This document shows positions 1 through 8,962 of a DNA stretch of 64,000 nucleotides, one piece after another (the stretch's first letter is position 1; the number at the start of each line of letters is the position of its first letter). Where the stretch lies: positions 1,178,001 to 1,242,000 of the forward strand of contig OZ245013.1 of NCBI GenBank assembly GCA_965223675.1. Direction: 5' to 3'. Both the position numbers and the translations under genes were made by a program. The notes under the pieces were generated by a model that did no database searches, had not been told where the DNA came from, and saw only the letters and a program-made list of their open reading frames with translations. The DNA is from JAGQKC01 sp965223675. GTDB taxonomy: Bacteria > Nitrospirota > Nitrospiria > Nitrospirales > UBA8639.

Positions 1-256
1 TGTCCTGCAACTGAGCTTTGACATTAGCACGAAAAATACGAGCCACGGCTGCATACGCGCGTTGTTCAGCCAATTCACGAGACTCAGCCTCTCCTCGACC
101 AACTATATAGTCCCTAATAGGATAGTGTTGGCTATTCCCTTCAACCCAATCCGGTATGGACTGTTGACTCAAAAGTCCACAGCCATCGATCAGACCGACC
201 ATTACCATGGAGGCCATGAGTATAAGAGAGCGAACGCTGAGCATGAAGTCGCGCAT
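1..256 (-). CDS. LPP20-family lipoprotein, N-terminal part (runs off window)
   Basis: This gene reads leftward and its 3' end lies outside the window; 85 residues are visible. The ATG at 256-254 directly follows the TAA of the next gene upstream (259-257) with no spacer, so the two are almost certainly cotranscribed and coupled. An N-terminal hydrophobic stretch ends in a weak lipobox (LIDGC), which suggests an outer-membrane lipoprotein. The text after it (PDWVEG, then DYIVGRGEAESRELAEQRA) matches the start of the LPP20 domain, also seen in the gene at 2513-3073. The function of LPP20 proteins is poorly defined. The neighbouring LpoB-like gene suggests a cell-envelope role, which is inference. 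Confidence 0.8.
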   Translation of the reverse strand, partial: MRDFMLSVRSLILMASMVMVGLIDGCGLLSQQSIPDWVEGNSQHYPIRDYIVGRGEAESRELAEQRAYAAVARIFRANVKAQLQD

Positions 257-1795
257 TTATCTGACAAGCCGTTGAGTGAGAAAGTGGGTCTCTCCGCTTT
301 TCAGTGTCACTTCTTGAGTAATATGTTCTGGCAAAATTTGTCCTTGTACATTATAGGAATCAACTGAGAGTGAATAGGTGCCAGGCGGCACCCATAGTCG
401 GGCCACTTGAATTTCTCCTGGAAGGGTTCTCCACGTTCGAATATCGGCTTCTTCCGTGGCAATTGCAAAGATTTTGGCCACGCCTGCCGCTACGAGAGCT
501 ACCCACGCTTGAGATTGTTTATTGACAGCCGCTCGTGCTCCATATCCTATCCCAACAGCTGCTGCCATTTTCATTGCCGCGCGAGCCACGGCGCGAACAA
601 CCAGAGGCGTATACTCATCACCTAAATTCTTTTTGGCGACAGCATGTATATCGTACATTCGCTGCGTTTCTCGTTGATACGACTTCTCACCATTATCTGC
701 TCGAATTGTACTGTAGGAAACAGGAGATTGTTGTTGCAGAACACGAGGGAGGGCAACACGTACGATATCTCCTTGTAATCCATACAAGATCGCATCGGGA
801 CCACGCGTTTGCCTTGTGCTTCGTCCAAACCCACGTTTTGTAAGTGCAATAAGTTGCAGCGCATCAAAGCTGATGGGAAAGTCGAGAAACACATCTTTTT
901 TAATCGGTCCACGTCCGTTAAGGCTAATGACGACGATTTGCGCCATAGCTTGATATCCTTCTAACGGCCCAGAAGCATCAGGATAGGCTTGCTGATAGGC
1001 ATTAAATTCTTGAGTTAAACGAAGAGCTTTACTCGTCCGCAACAAATCTTCCTTGAGCATCGAGGGCATGCTCACGCGCGACCATGACTCGGCAAGTCGA
1101 TATCCTTCTTCGGCTTTTCGATACGCAATAAACGCATTGTTCGGATCACCCGAAGCTTCATAGAGAAGTCCTGTCAAATATCGAGCAAACGGATCTTGTC
1201 GATACTCATCCTTTTCGACTGAATCCTCTATGAGATTCAGACGATGATCAATGCGCCTTGCCTCGACCAATGCAGCTGATAGATCCTGCAGGAGCGCATA
1301 GTTCAACGCTTTTAGCACATTGACCATCACCTGTTCGTAGGGATCACCTTGGTACGGAAGTTGAGTTTCATTTAAAAGAATGGCAGCCGCTTCATCTCGA
1401 ATTCGTTTGGTGTAAAAGTCTTCAATCAGCGTATCCGCTTCTTCAAGCAACGTATTACTTTTTTTATATCGACCAGCAAGATGCAACGTCATCCCGCGAT
1501 CCATAAGATACAAGAGCCGGCTTCGTTGACCATAGTCCTTTTTCGTCTTCGCAACAATTTGGTCTGCCTGTTCAGGATTGCCCGCCAGCAGACTTTTTTC
1601 CACACGTTCATAGTGACTTCCAAATGAGCTGCAGCCGGAAAGAAGCGGCATGAGACACACGAAAGCCACCAGAAGAAAACGTGCGGGGAACAGATATACA
1701 GAAGTACGCGAGACTACAGTCAATGAAATGATAGGATATGCGGAGGCATACAGACGGGAAAGATTCGAAGAGGCATCACGCTGACCAAAACCCAC
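257..1795 (-). CDS. COG3014-type lipoprotein
   Basis: A 512-residue predicted lipoprotein. The lipobox LLSGC places the lipidated Cys at residue 55, unusually far in, so the true start may be the TTG at codon 25. After it comes a helical region of about 250 residues that looks TPR-like (lengths of active life, load and age of repeats are not clear), then a beta-rich C-terminal part with an Ala/Gly-rich segment near residues 405-445 that could contact the membrane. Overall layout and company resemble COG3014 lipoproteins, which are found next to LpoB (COG3417) and LPP20 genes in many Gram-negative bacteria. It is likely periplasmic and anchored to the outer membrane. The exact role is unknown; a link to peptidoglycan synthesis is inferred from the LpoB neighbour. 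It lies 37 bp after the lpoB-like gene and abuts the next LPP20 gene. Confidence 0.75.
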   Translation of the reverse strand: MGFGQRDASSNLSRLYASAYPIISLTVVSRTSVYLFPARFLLVAFVCLMPLLSGCSSFGSHYERVEKSLLAGNPEQADQIVAKTKKDYGQRSRLLYLMDRGMTLHLAGRYKKSNTLLEEADTLIEDFYTKRIRDEAAAILLNETQLPYQGDPYEQVMVNVLKALNYALLQDLSAALVEARRIDHRLNLIEDSVEKDEYRQDPFARYLTGLLYEASGDPNNAFIAYRKAEEGYRLAESWSRVSMPSMLKEDLLRTSKALRLTQEFNAYQQAYPDASGPLEGYQAMAQIVVISLNGRGPIKKDVFLDFPISFDALQLIALTKRGFGRSTRQTRGPDAILYGLQGDIVRVALPRVLQQQSPVSYSTIRADNGEKSYQRETQRMYDIHAVAKKNLGDEYTPLVVRAVARAAMKMAAAVGIGYGARAAVNKQSQAWVALVAAGVAKIFAIATEEADIRTWRTLPGEIQVARLWVPPGTYSLSVDSYNVQGQILPEHITQEVTLKSGETHFLTQRLVR

Positions 1796-1832
1796 TGTTA
1801 ATCATTACGAATTGAATGAGAGAGATAGAATA

Positions 1833-2450
1833 CTAAAAAAGAAAACGTTTCTTTTCGATGACTTTTTTAATTTTTTTCTGCCCGTACCACGATTTGACGT
1901 TATTTTCTAAATCAATGAGATCAAGATCAACTTGATAATACACAGCTTTCGCACCATCCGCTTCATCGAGAATATTTGAGATATACCCTTTCATCATGAA
2001 ATCGGCTCCAAGTTCTTGTCCGGGACCCTTCTGCGTATCTTCTCGTGCATGCACGGCCTGATCACGCCGCTCCTCTCGAATTTCATCTCGTTCAGTCTTT
2101 GCCGCCACAAAAGTCACTTTTTGTGAATTAGTCATTTCACGCTCAAGGTCAGTAATAAACGTCTGGACGTTGATGTGTTCATTACTTTTATTGAGTACCG
2201 ACCCCACAATCACCACAGGTCGCCGCCCATTCTTTCGACTAAAGTTTTCTAGCCAAGGCCGGGAGACCATTTCTTTGATCATAGTCTCAGCAACCATCTT
2301 AGAGTCAGTATCGTTCCACCTTCCGCTAAAGTCTGTTACCACTCCTGTATCAACACGAGTGACTTTTTTTTCAGATCCGCAACCAGTAAAGGGCAAAAAT
2401 AGGAGCATGAGCAACACAAACATCCCATAGCGTAAGTCATCGTTCATCAT
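1833..2450 (-). CDS. LpoB-like lipoprotein (penicillin-binding-protein activator family)
   Basis: A 205-residue lipoprotein with a short signal peptide and lipobox FTGC (lipidated Cys24). The body matches the COG3417/LpoB family: DTDSKMVAETMI near the start of the folded domain, then an NKSNEHINVQTF stretch, a long charged helix and the segment GADFMMKGYIS. In E. coli LpoB crosses the periplasm to activate PBP1B; whether this distant relative does the same is unknown. It has no long Pro/Gln-rich linker between Cys and domain. The neighbours (COG3014 and LPP20 proteins) are those usually found with this family. No clear Shine-Dalgarno sequence precedes the ATG. Confidence 0.75.
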   Translation of the reverse strand: MMNDDLRYGMFVLLMLLFLPFTGCGSEKKVTRVDTGVVTDFSGRWNDTDSKMVAETMIKEMVSRPWLENFSRKNGRRPVVIVGSVLNKSNEHINVQTFITDLEREMTNSQKVTFVAAKTERDEIREERRDQAVHAREDTQKGPGQELGADFMMKGYISNILDEADGAKAVYYQVDLDLIDLENNVKSWYGQKKIKKVIEKKRFLF

Positions 2451-2512
2451 AATGATTTGTCGATAATCATGTTGATCGTTCTTATAACTCCCTGACGATT
2501 GGGATACAGGAC

Positions 2513-3073
2513 TTAACGTTTGGCTTCTTCTTTTTCGAGTTGTTGAAAGAGGCGCTGTGCGTTTTCTTTCACATACTCTTTCGCTTCTCGACTCAATTCT
2601 TTAGCTTCTTGTAATGCCTCTTGCATCTCTTTAAAGGACAGTTTCGTTAAAACATGATAGCTGTTGGCTTCCTCATCTTTATAACGATCAATCGGGCGTA
2701 CGCCATGTAACGTGACGGTTGTCACAGTTTTGATGGCCCGTTCGATGTTCTGCTCTTCTGTAGACTTGCTGAAATCGCCTGCATTAGTCGATGACGTGTA
2801 ATCTTCCATCAAATAGCCTGTGTAGGTTTCAAAAGTTTTCGCTAGCTCAGCACGCGAACGATTCTCAGCAGCTTCCCAAGCTAACGGCTCGTTTTTCACA
2901 CCGATGATCGAACCGACACCATAGATAGACTTAGAACCTTCTTTGTTAAACGTTCCAGACCCTTCCTTGACCCACGTCGGAGCCCCTCCGCAGGCGGGAA
3001 GGCTCAGAATGAGAAGCACGGCACAACATCTATACAGGCGAATTGCTAACTGCTGACGAATTGAAAAGTTCAT
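2513..3073 (-). CDS. LPP20-family lipoprotein
   Basis: About 186 residues. The frame is open from a TTG at 3082, but the ATG at 3073 gives a better-formed signal peptide. The lipobox region LSLPAC marks an outer-membrane lipoprotein. The folded part begins APTWVKEGSG, followed by the GVGSI motif and the helix AAENRSRAELAKTF, typical of LPP20 domains. The C-terminus is a long charged helix rich in Glu, Lys and Gln, probably a coiled coil. It is the first gene of the leftward lipoprotein cluster, so a promoter should lie in 3074-3264. It is paralogous to the gene cut by the left window edge. Confidence 0.75.
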   Translation of the reverse strand: MNFSIRQQLAIRLYRCCAVLLILSLPACGGAPTWVKEGSGTFNKEGSKSIYGVGSIIGVKNEPLAWEAAENRSRAELAKTFETYTGYLMEDYTSSTNAGDFSKSTEEQNIERAIKTVTTVTLHGVRPIDRYKDEEANSYHVLTKLSFKEMQEALQEAKELSREAKEYVKENAQRLFQQLEKEEAKR

Positions 3074-3264
3074 GACTAGCAAATTTTTAGAAAAAATATA
3101 ACGAAACAGCTTTCTTCAAAGGCAATAAATTGATGTAAATTCGCGTCTTGGCTCAAAAAAATGCTATCATTCACATTCAAGCCTGTCAAGAAAACCACTC
3201 ATAAACCCCCTTTGAATGATCACGACTGGCAGCGTAAATCAGAAACCAAAAAAGGAGAAGATGT

Positions 3265-3435
3265 GTGGCTGATGTGAAAATTGAGGATGGCATGATCAAA
3301 ATCACTGATCTCATCGTTCAGGATCCGCATGCCGCTAAAATTTTAGCGGAATACCCAGAAAATCGTTGGACCGAGATCACACGCCGAGCCCTTAAAATCG
3401 GCCTGGGATATATGAAAGGGGGGGCGGAGGATTGA
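3265..3435 (+). CDS. small protein of unknown function, 56 residues
   Basis: A short gene with GTG start and TGA stop. A strong Shine-Dalgarno sequence (AAAGGAGAAG, 3251-3260) sits about 7 nt before the GTG. The ATG at 3261 and the GTG at 3263 both run into stops within a few codons, so 3265 is the only sensible start. The product starts VADVKIEDGMIKITDLIVQD and ends in a helix with NRWTEITRRALKIGLGYM and an acidic tail. It has no signal peptide or membrane segment. The mixed beta then helix pattern recalls very small DNA-binding or toxin-antitoxin proteins, but I do not recognise the family. It sits alone between the lipoprotein cluster and the DUF4301 gene. Confidence 0.65.
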   Translation: MADVKIEDGMIKITDLIVQDPHAAKILAEYPENRWTEITRRALKIGLGYMKGGAED

Positions 3436-3603
3436 ACCTTTTTTAACATTGAAACCACCTGCCTTTTGATAACTTCGTGCTCTCAACCATGTCTCGACAA
3501 CTCGTCACCTTTCCCATAAAATCAGATTAGGTGATTATCTTCTTAAATGATTCGAACCTTTTCTCGATTTCGTAACTTCCTCAACTAACACATACCTGTT
3601 TTT

Positions 3604-5169
3604 ATGCTCACGCTGACAGAAGAAGATTTACAACAGATCAAAGCCAAGGGCATCTCACTTGAGATCATCGGCCAACAGCTTGAAAGCTTTCGCACGGGCA
3701 TTCCCTATACGACTCTTGACCGCCCGTGCACGATTGACGATGGCATTATCAAGTTCAGCTCCGAAGATCTTGCTCACTATGCAGACGTTTTTCAGAAAAC
3801 CATGGATTCTGGCCGGGCAACAAAATTCGTCCCAGCTTCAGGTGCCGCGACTCGAATGTTTAAAACATTGCTTTCCTTTCTTGAACAGATCCCAGAACAA
3901 AAAGCCGGTACAACCTTTCAAGAACTTCTCTGTCGAACCAAGGATGCAGCAACACTTAAACAATTCTTTCTGCAACTAGAATCCTTTGCGTTTTATCGTG
4001 ATCTCAAAACTCAACTAGAAGCTCAGGAAGTAGGTATTTGCAACACGAACACTATAAGTCACGGAAGAGCACTGTTAGAAACACTCCTGTTTTCTCCCGG
4101 ACTCAATTACTCCAAACTTCCTAAAGGTCTTTTGAAGTTCCATCAATATACCGATCATTCTCGAACGCCTATTGAAGAGCACATTATTGAAGGAAGCGCT
4201 TATGTTCGGGATTCCTCTGGATCTGTCCGAATACATTTCACTGTATCGCCAGAACACGAACAACTGATACAACAACATCTTTCTCAAATACTCGATCGAA
4301 TCGAAAGCCAAGACATTCAGCTCGACATCACCTTTTCGCATCAACAATCATCAACCGACACTCTTGCTGTTGATCTTGAGAACCGCCCATTTCGAGATTC
4401 GAGTGGGCAGCTCGTGTTCCGTCCAGGTGGGCACGGAGCGCTACTGAACAATCTTCATGCGCTGCAAGGCGACATTGTTTTCATCAAGAACATTGATAAT
4501 GTCGTACCCGAACGGTTGACCGATCAGCCAAATCTTTACAAAAAAGCTTTAGGAGGCTACTTAATCACGGTTCAAAACCAACTCTTTTCATACATGGAAA
4601 CGCTCTCAAGCGAACATGTTCAAGAAAAGATGCTCAATACGATTTACCAGTACGCACAAGAAACACTCGGCATCACAATTCCGAAAGACTTACACACACA
4701 ATCAGTAGAGGAACAACGAGAATTTTTGATTGAACGATTGAATCGGCCTTTGCGAGTTTGCGGCATGGTTCCTAATACTGGAGAGCCAGGTGGCGGACCT
4801 TTTTGGGTGATCCACCAGGATGATTCCCGATCGCTCCAAATCGTTGAATCGTCACAAGTCGATCCTGACATAACAGAACAACAAGCCATCTTGAAAACTT
4901 CAACCCATTTTAATCCTGTTGACCTTGTCTGTGGCGTTAGAGACTATCAAGGAAAGGCATTTGACTTGCCTAATTTTTCTGATCCCAATACAGGATTTAT
5001 TTCCATGAAGTCTTATCAAGGGCGGGATTTAAAGGCTCTGGAACTTCCTGGACTTTGGAACGGAGCCATGGCTTCATGGAATACGGTTTTTGTGGAGGTG
5101 CCGGCCCCCACGTTTAATCCCGTCAAGACCGTATTTGATCTTCTCCGACCAGAGCATCAGCCTGCATAG
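3604..5169 (+). CDS. DUF4301 family protein
   Basis: A 521-residue cytoplasmic protein matching the DUF4301 family, which is of unknown function. Near residue 75 it has FVPASGAATRMFK, which resembles the N-terminal nucleotide-binding loop of nucleotidyltransferases (PAxGxATRM). Other conserved-looking patches are FRPGGHGALLNNL (about 275-290), FIKNIDNVVPE, and PNTGEPGGGPFW with nearby acidic residues. These suggest an NTP-dependent sugar- or phosphate-transfer enzyme, but no substrate can be named. The length is normal for the family. No strong Shine-Dalgarno sequence precedes the ATG. The next gene, acs, is 118 bp away and probably has its own promoter. Confidence 0.8.
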   Translation: MLTLTEEDLQQIKAKGISLEIIGQQLESFRTGIPYTTLDRPCTIDDGIIKFSSEDLAHYADVFQKTMDSGRATKFVPASGAATRMFKTLLSFLEQIPEQKAGTTFQELLCRTKDAATLKQFFLQLESFAFYRDLKTQLEAQEVGICNTNTISHGRALLETLLFSPGLNYSKLPKGLLKFHQYTDHSRTPIEEHIIEGSAYVRDSSGSVRIHFTVSPEHEQLIQQHLSQILDRIESQDIQLDITFSHQQSSTDTLAVDLENRPFRDSSGQLVFRPGGHGALLNNLHALQGDIVFIKNIDNVVPERLTDQPNLYKKALGGYLITVQNQLFSYMETLSSEHVQEKMLNTIYQYAQETLGITIPKDLHTQSVEEQREFLIERLNRPLRVCGMVPNTGEPGGGPFWVIHQDDSRSLQIVESSQVDPDITEQQAILKTSTHFNPVDLVCGVRDYQGKAFDLPNFSDPNTGFISMKSYQGRDLKALELPGLWNGAMASWNTVFVEVPAPTFNPVKTVFDLLRPEHQPA

Positions 5170-5287
5170 GCCTTGCGAAGGCAGTTCCAGCTAAGCATAA
5201 TGTGGCTGAAGCATTGCCTTCTTAATCTGAGCCTGATCATAATACACACCACCAATTTATCTTGAGACGAATTTGAGGAGTGATCTG

Positions 5288-7174
5288 ATGGAAGAAAACA
5301 TCGAAACCTTGCAAAAATCCGGTCGCGTCATTCAACCGTCGGCTGAACTCAAAGCACAGGCCTATATTCAAGATTATGAGAAAGCTTACAAAGAATCGAT
5401 TGCCGATCCTGAAAAGTTTTGGGAAGGTATCGCCAAGGAGCTTCACTGGTTTTCTCCATGGAATAAAGTGTTGGAATGGAATTATCCTTGGGCCAAGTGG
5501 TTTCTTGGTGGCACCTGTAACATTTCTTATAACTGTCTCGATCGACATGTGAACTCGTGGCGGAAAAATAAAGTCGCGGTCATCTGGGTAGGTGAAGAGG
5601 GAGAAGAACGTATCTTCACCTATGCCGAACTCTATCGTCAGGTCAATAAATGCGCGAATGCGCTAAAAGGATTAGGGCTCTCAAAGGGCGACCGTGTCAC
5701 CATTTATCTTCCTAAAATTCCGGAACAGATCGTGGCCATGCTGGCCTGCGCCCGACTCGGGCTCATTCATTCTGTAGTCTACTCAGGTTTTAGTGCTCCG
5801 GCACTCCAATCCCGCATTCAAGACGCAGAAGCCAAACTCGTGATCACTGCAGATGTTGGCTATGACCGATCAAAAACAATTTCGCTCAAGCCAGTTGTGG
5901 ACGAGGCCGTCGCGAATTGTCCGACCGTGGAAAAGGTCGTCGTAGTTCGTCGAGAGAAAACTGGTCCTGCGCTTTCTGTAGACAAAGAAATTGATTGGGA
6001 GGATTGGCTCAAAGATCAATCCACTCACTGCGAAGCTCTACAGCTAGACTCTGAAGCACCCCTTTACATTCTCTACACTTCAGGAACGACGGGAAAACCC
6101 AAAGGCGTCGTCCATGTCCATGGTGGCTACATGGTCGGCACCTACATCACGACCAAGTATGTTTTCGATCTCAAAGATGATGATGTGTATTTCTGTGTTG
6201 CCGATCCAGGTTGGGTCACGGGGCACAGCTACATCGTCTACGGACCCTTACTCAATGGCGGCACGATTCTCACAGCGGAAGGAAAACCGGACTACCCTGA
6301 CCCTGGACGTTGGTGGAATCTCATCGAACGGTATGGAGTCTCCATCTTTTATACGACGCCAACGGCCATCCGCTTACTGATGAAGTATGGCGAAGAATGG
6401 CCCGGTAGGTATGATCTCTCTTCGTTACGAGTTCTCGGTTCAGTCGGAGAACCGATCAATCCAGAAGCGTGGGAATGGTTTTATCGCGTGACCGGCAGCA
6501 ACAAACCAATTATGGATACCTGGTGGCAAACAGAGACAGGCAGTATTCTCGTCACTCCCCTCCCCTGCGTTCCCTTGAAACCTGGTTCAGCAACTCGGCC
6601 ATTCCTCGGTATTGAGGCTGATGTTGTGGATCGTGACGGGAAAAGCATTCCACATGGTGGTGGATTCGCGGTCATCAAGAAGCCATGGCCTTCCATGATG
6701 CGCACCATCCACAACGATCCCGATCGATATCTGCTCTATTGGAATACCATCAAAGGATTCTATACCGCTGGCGACGTCTGTCATAAAGATGAAGATGGAT
6801 ATCTCTGGTTTATGGGACGTGCTGATGATGTCGTCAAAGTTGCGGGGAATCGAATCGGTACCGCTGAAGTGGAAAGTGCACTCGTGAGTCACGAAGCCGT
6901 GGTAGAAGCCGCCGTGATTGGAAAGCCGCACAAAACGGCAGGCGAGATGATTAAAGCATTTGTCATTTTAAAACAAGGTCAGGCGGAAACGTCGGATATG
7001 ATCAAGAATCTTCAAGATCATGTCTTACAAGAACTCGGTAAAATTGCCGTTCCTAAAGAAGTTGAAATTGTCACATCGTTACCGAAGACCCGTTCAGGTA
7101 AGATCATGCGCCGCGTATTGAAAGCCAAAGAACTCGGCCAGGATCCTGGCGATATCTCAACATTGGAGGAATGA
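5288..7174 (+). CDS. acs: acetyl-CoA synthetase (AMP-forming)
   Basis: This enzyme converts acetate, ATP and CoA to acetyl-CoA, AMP and pyrophosphate in the cytoplasm. The 628-residue protein has the ANL-superfamily layout: a large N-terminal adenylation domain with the phosphate loop YTSGTTGKPKG, the WWQTETG motif whose Trp limits the acyl pocket to short acids, FYTAGD and GRADDVVKVAGNRI at the domain hinge, and the C-terminal PKTRSGKIMRR with the catalytic lysine that is acetylated in many homologues. The frame is open from a TTG at 5273, but the ATG at 5288 has a GAGGAG ribosome-binding site 7 nt upstream and is preferred. A terminator follows. Propionyl-CoA synthetase is a less likely alternative. 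Confidence 0.95.
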   Translation: MEENIETLQKSGRVIQPSAELKAQAYIQDYEKAYKESIADPEKFWEGIAKELHWFSPWNKVLEWNYPWAKWFLGGTCNISYNCLDRHVNSWRKNKVAVIWVGEEGEERIFTYAELYRQVNKCANALKGLGLSKGDRVTIYLPKIPEQIVAMLACARLGLIHSVVYSGFSAPALQSRIQDAEAKLVITADVGYDRSKTISLKPVVDEAVANCPTVEKVVVVRREKTGPALSVDKEIDWEDWLKDQSTHCEALQLDSEAPLYILYTSGTTGKPKGVVHVHGGYMVGTYITTKYVFDLKDDDVYFCVADPGWVTGHSYIVYGPLLNGGTILTAEGKPDYPDPGRWWNLIERYGVSIFYTTPTAIRLLMKYGEEWPGRYDLSSLRVLGSVGEPINPEAWEWFYRVTGSNKPIMDTWWQTETGSILVTPLPCVPLKPGSATRPFLGIEADVVDRDGKSIPHGGGFAVIKKPWPSMMRTIHNDPDRYLLYWNTIKGFYTAGDVCHKDEDGYLWFMGRADDVVKVAGNRIGTAEVESALVSHEAVVEAAVIGKPHKTAGEMIKAFVILKQGQAETSDMIKNLQDHVLQELGKIAVPKEVEIVTSLPKTRSGKIMRRVLKAKELGQDPGDISTLEE

Positions 7175-7221
7175 TTTTTTCTGGTCTTATTCGTCATACA
7201 ACATGTCTCTTGAAAACTCGT

Positions 7222-7256
7222 AAGCCCCTTCCTTCATCCGTGCGGGACAGGGGCTT
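7222..7256 (+). terminator. rho-independent terminator after acs
   Basis: A 7-bp perfect stem AAGCCCC / GGGGCTT is separated by a 21-nt loop and followed by CCTTTTTATC. It lies 47 bp after the acs stop and before trmL, so it probably separates the two transcription units. Confidence 0.75.
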
Positions 7257-7290
7257 CCTTTTTATCTCTTGCTCATGAGCGACGTTCCCG

Positions 7291-7755
7291 ATGCTTGACA
7301 TTGTCCTCTTTCAACCGGAAATTCCTCCTAACACAGGCAATATCATTCGCTTGTGTGCAAACACAGGATTTAATCTACACCTTATTCGCCCTTTAGGATT
7401 TCGCTGGGGGGATAAAGGAGCTCAACGAGCAGGGTTAGATTATCATGAACTCGTCAACGTTAAACTTCATGTAACTTTTGAAGCCTATATCCAAGAACGA
7501 CAGCCATCACGAGTGTTTGGCATCACCACGAAAGGCACATGCTCTTATGATCATGTCAAGTTCCAAGCAAACGACACCCTCATCTTTGGCCCTGAAACAA
7601 GAGGCTTGCCCCCAGAAGTCTTAGAATCCTTACCGGAGAACCATCGATTGCGAATCCCGATGAAATCTCATTCCCGAAGCTTGAACCTAAGTAATGCTGT
7701 CGCAGTGGTGGCATACGAAGCCTGGCGGCAACATCATTTTTCTGGATCTCAATAA
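7291..7755 (+). CDS. trmL: tRNA (cytidine(34)-2'-O)-methyltransferase
   Basis: A SPOUT-class methyltransferase of 154 residues, the usual length for TrmL/CspR. It methylates the ribose of the wobble base in certain tRNA-Leu species using S-adenosylmethionine. Visible signatures are QPEIPPNTGNIIRLCANTG at the N-terminus and the trefoil-knot motifs LIFGPETRGLP and RSLNLSNAVAVVAYE at the C-terminus. It is a short single-domain form without the RNA-binding extension of TrmH or RlmB. It starts at the ATG at 7291, after the acs terminator, and converges with the gene at 7763-8152. Confidence 0.92.
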   Translation: MLDIVLFQPEIPPNTGNIIRLCANTGFNLHLIRPLGFRWGDKGAQRAGLDYHELVNVKLHVTFEAYIQERQPSRVFGITTKGTCSYDHVKFQANDTLIFGPETRGLPPEVLESLPENHRLRIPMKSHSRSLNLSNAVAVVAYEAWRQHHFSGSQ

Positions 7756-7762
7756 TATTGTT

Positions 7763-8152
7763 TCAGGGTGTTTTGTTCAGGACTGTCATAAATTCTTCTT
7801 TGAGCTCGGGATCATTGAGGATAGCTTTGAATATTGCGTTGTAATCTTCAATAGACAAACCATGAGCCGTGACTGCTTGACTCATCTTGTGGTTTGCCTC
7901 TTGTTGGAGCGCGTCAACTTGAGCCTGCTCACTCGTTGATTCAACAATGCGTTGTTGATAGGTATTATGGATTTCGTTGACTTCCTTGTACGCTCCCGCA
8001 AAGGGTTTAAGGTTTTTCTCTGCCAGTTCTTTTTGAAGAGACTCCGGTTCAACATCTTGCGCATTCAACACGGCTAAAGGCGCCAAACCCCATGCGATAA
8101 CAACCAATAACAGGACCTTCAATAATCTAAGAGTGATTGAAATGGCTCTCAT
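7763..8152 (-). CDS. DUF4168 domain secreted protein
   Basis: A 129-residue protein with an N-terminal signal peptide (hydrophobic core LLLVVIAWGLAPLAVL, probable cleavage near AQD). The mature part is all-helical and matches DUF4168: a phrase close to FAGAYKEVNEIHNTYQQRI, then ANHKMSQAVTAHGLSIEDYN and a final helix. DUF4168 proteins are small periplasmic or secreted proteins of unknown function. An AAAGGAG ribosome-binding site is well placed before the ATG at 8152. It is transcribed toward trmL with only a few bases between the stop codons. Confidence 0.8.
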   Translation of the reverse strand: MRAISITLRLLKVLLLVVIAWGLAPLAVLNAQDVEPESLQKELAEKNLKPFAGAYKEVNEIHNTYQQRIVESTSEQAQVDALQQEANHKMSQAVTAHGLSIEDYNAIFKAILNDPELKEEFMTVLNKTP

Positions 8153-8962
8153 AACTTTTCTCCTTTGTATGTACGAGGCATGAATGATGGAAAATCCCTA
8201 TACTGTCGAAATATATCGGCTACACTAGACCCTTTGATACCTCACGTTCTCCTAAAACGCTTTCATCACATTTCCCGTAATTTCGTGGACCAAATAATCG
8301 ACGCAAAAGACAGGCCAGACCAGCTACGGAGAAACCAATGATCATTCTTAAATAACGTAACTTATGGTGGATCCTTGGGATTTTCGATCAAGGGATTTCG
8401 AGATACTGGTCTCACCCAGTGAACGACAATCGTAGGGAAGAGCCTACGGATAAAGAGCAATTTCCTACAGATAGGCGGAGCAAAAACCAGGCTTACGTAA
8501 ATCCTGCCTGAGAAGGTTCACTTTAGAATCATTGTCATGAGTTAAAATCTAGTTTGCTTATCTCTTGACTGGCCTACATCATGCTCTCTTCATCTCTAGG
8601 CATTGAGAAAATGAATATCTAAATCGCCATAAATATGCATTCTCTTTTTCCACTGCACAAACTCGGTGAAAAAGAGGACGCGCGCTCATATCCTGGCTGA
8701 CGTTCTCTTGACTGTGCACGACAAGTAACCGTCCATGGGAATCTGCATTCTCGTTCTGCTTCTCTTTATTCAATTTTACTTTGTGTTTCTCAGAACTGAT
8801 TGAGATTATAAACTCTCTGCACCCATCCGAATGGGGTATAGCCATCACGTCAGCAACCAATCTATTCTTGTGTAATACTTGACAATTGATTTCTCCCTTC
8901 ACCATTCGAAGATACATGCTTACAACACGTGACGCTGTATCTGTTTGAATCAAGAGGTCAAC
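8153..8962. other. 810-bp intergenic stretch with one doubtful ORF
   Basis: Between the DUF4168 gene and the TPR lipoprotein gene I see no recognisable gene. A minus-strand frame is open at 8579-8953 (124 codons from a TTG, or 112 from the ATG at 8917). Its product includes KGEINCQVLHKNRLVADVM and matches nothing I know. It has no ribosome-binding site, overlaps the start region of the neighbouring gene, and may be chance or a decayed gene. The divergent promoters of the two flanking genes should lie at the two ends of this stretch. Confidence 0.4.

Noticed and set aside
8579..8953. A 124-codon minus-strand ORF between the DUF4168 and TPR lipoprotein genes.
   Set aside because: No ribosome-binding site at any start, overlap with the start region of the better supported TPR gene and no known family. 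Kept only as a note in the intergenic entry.
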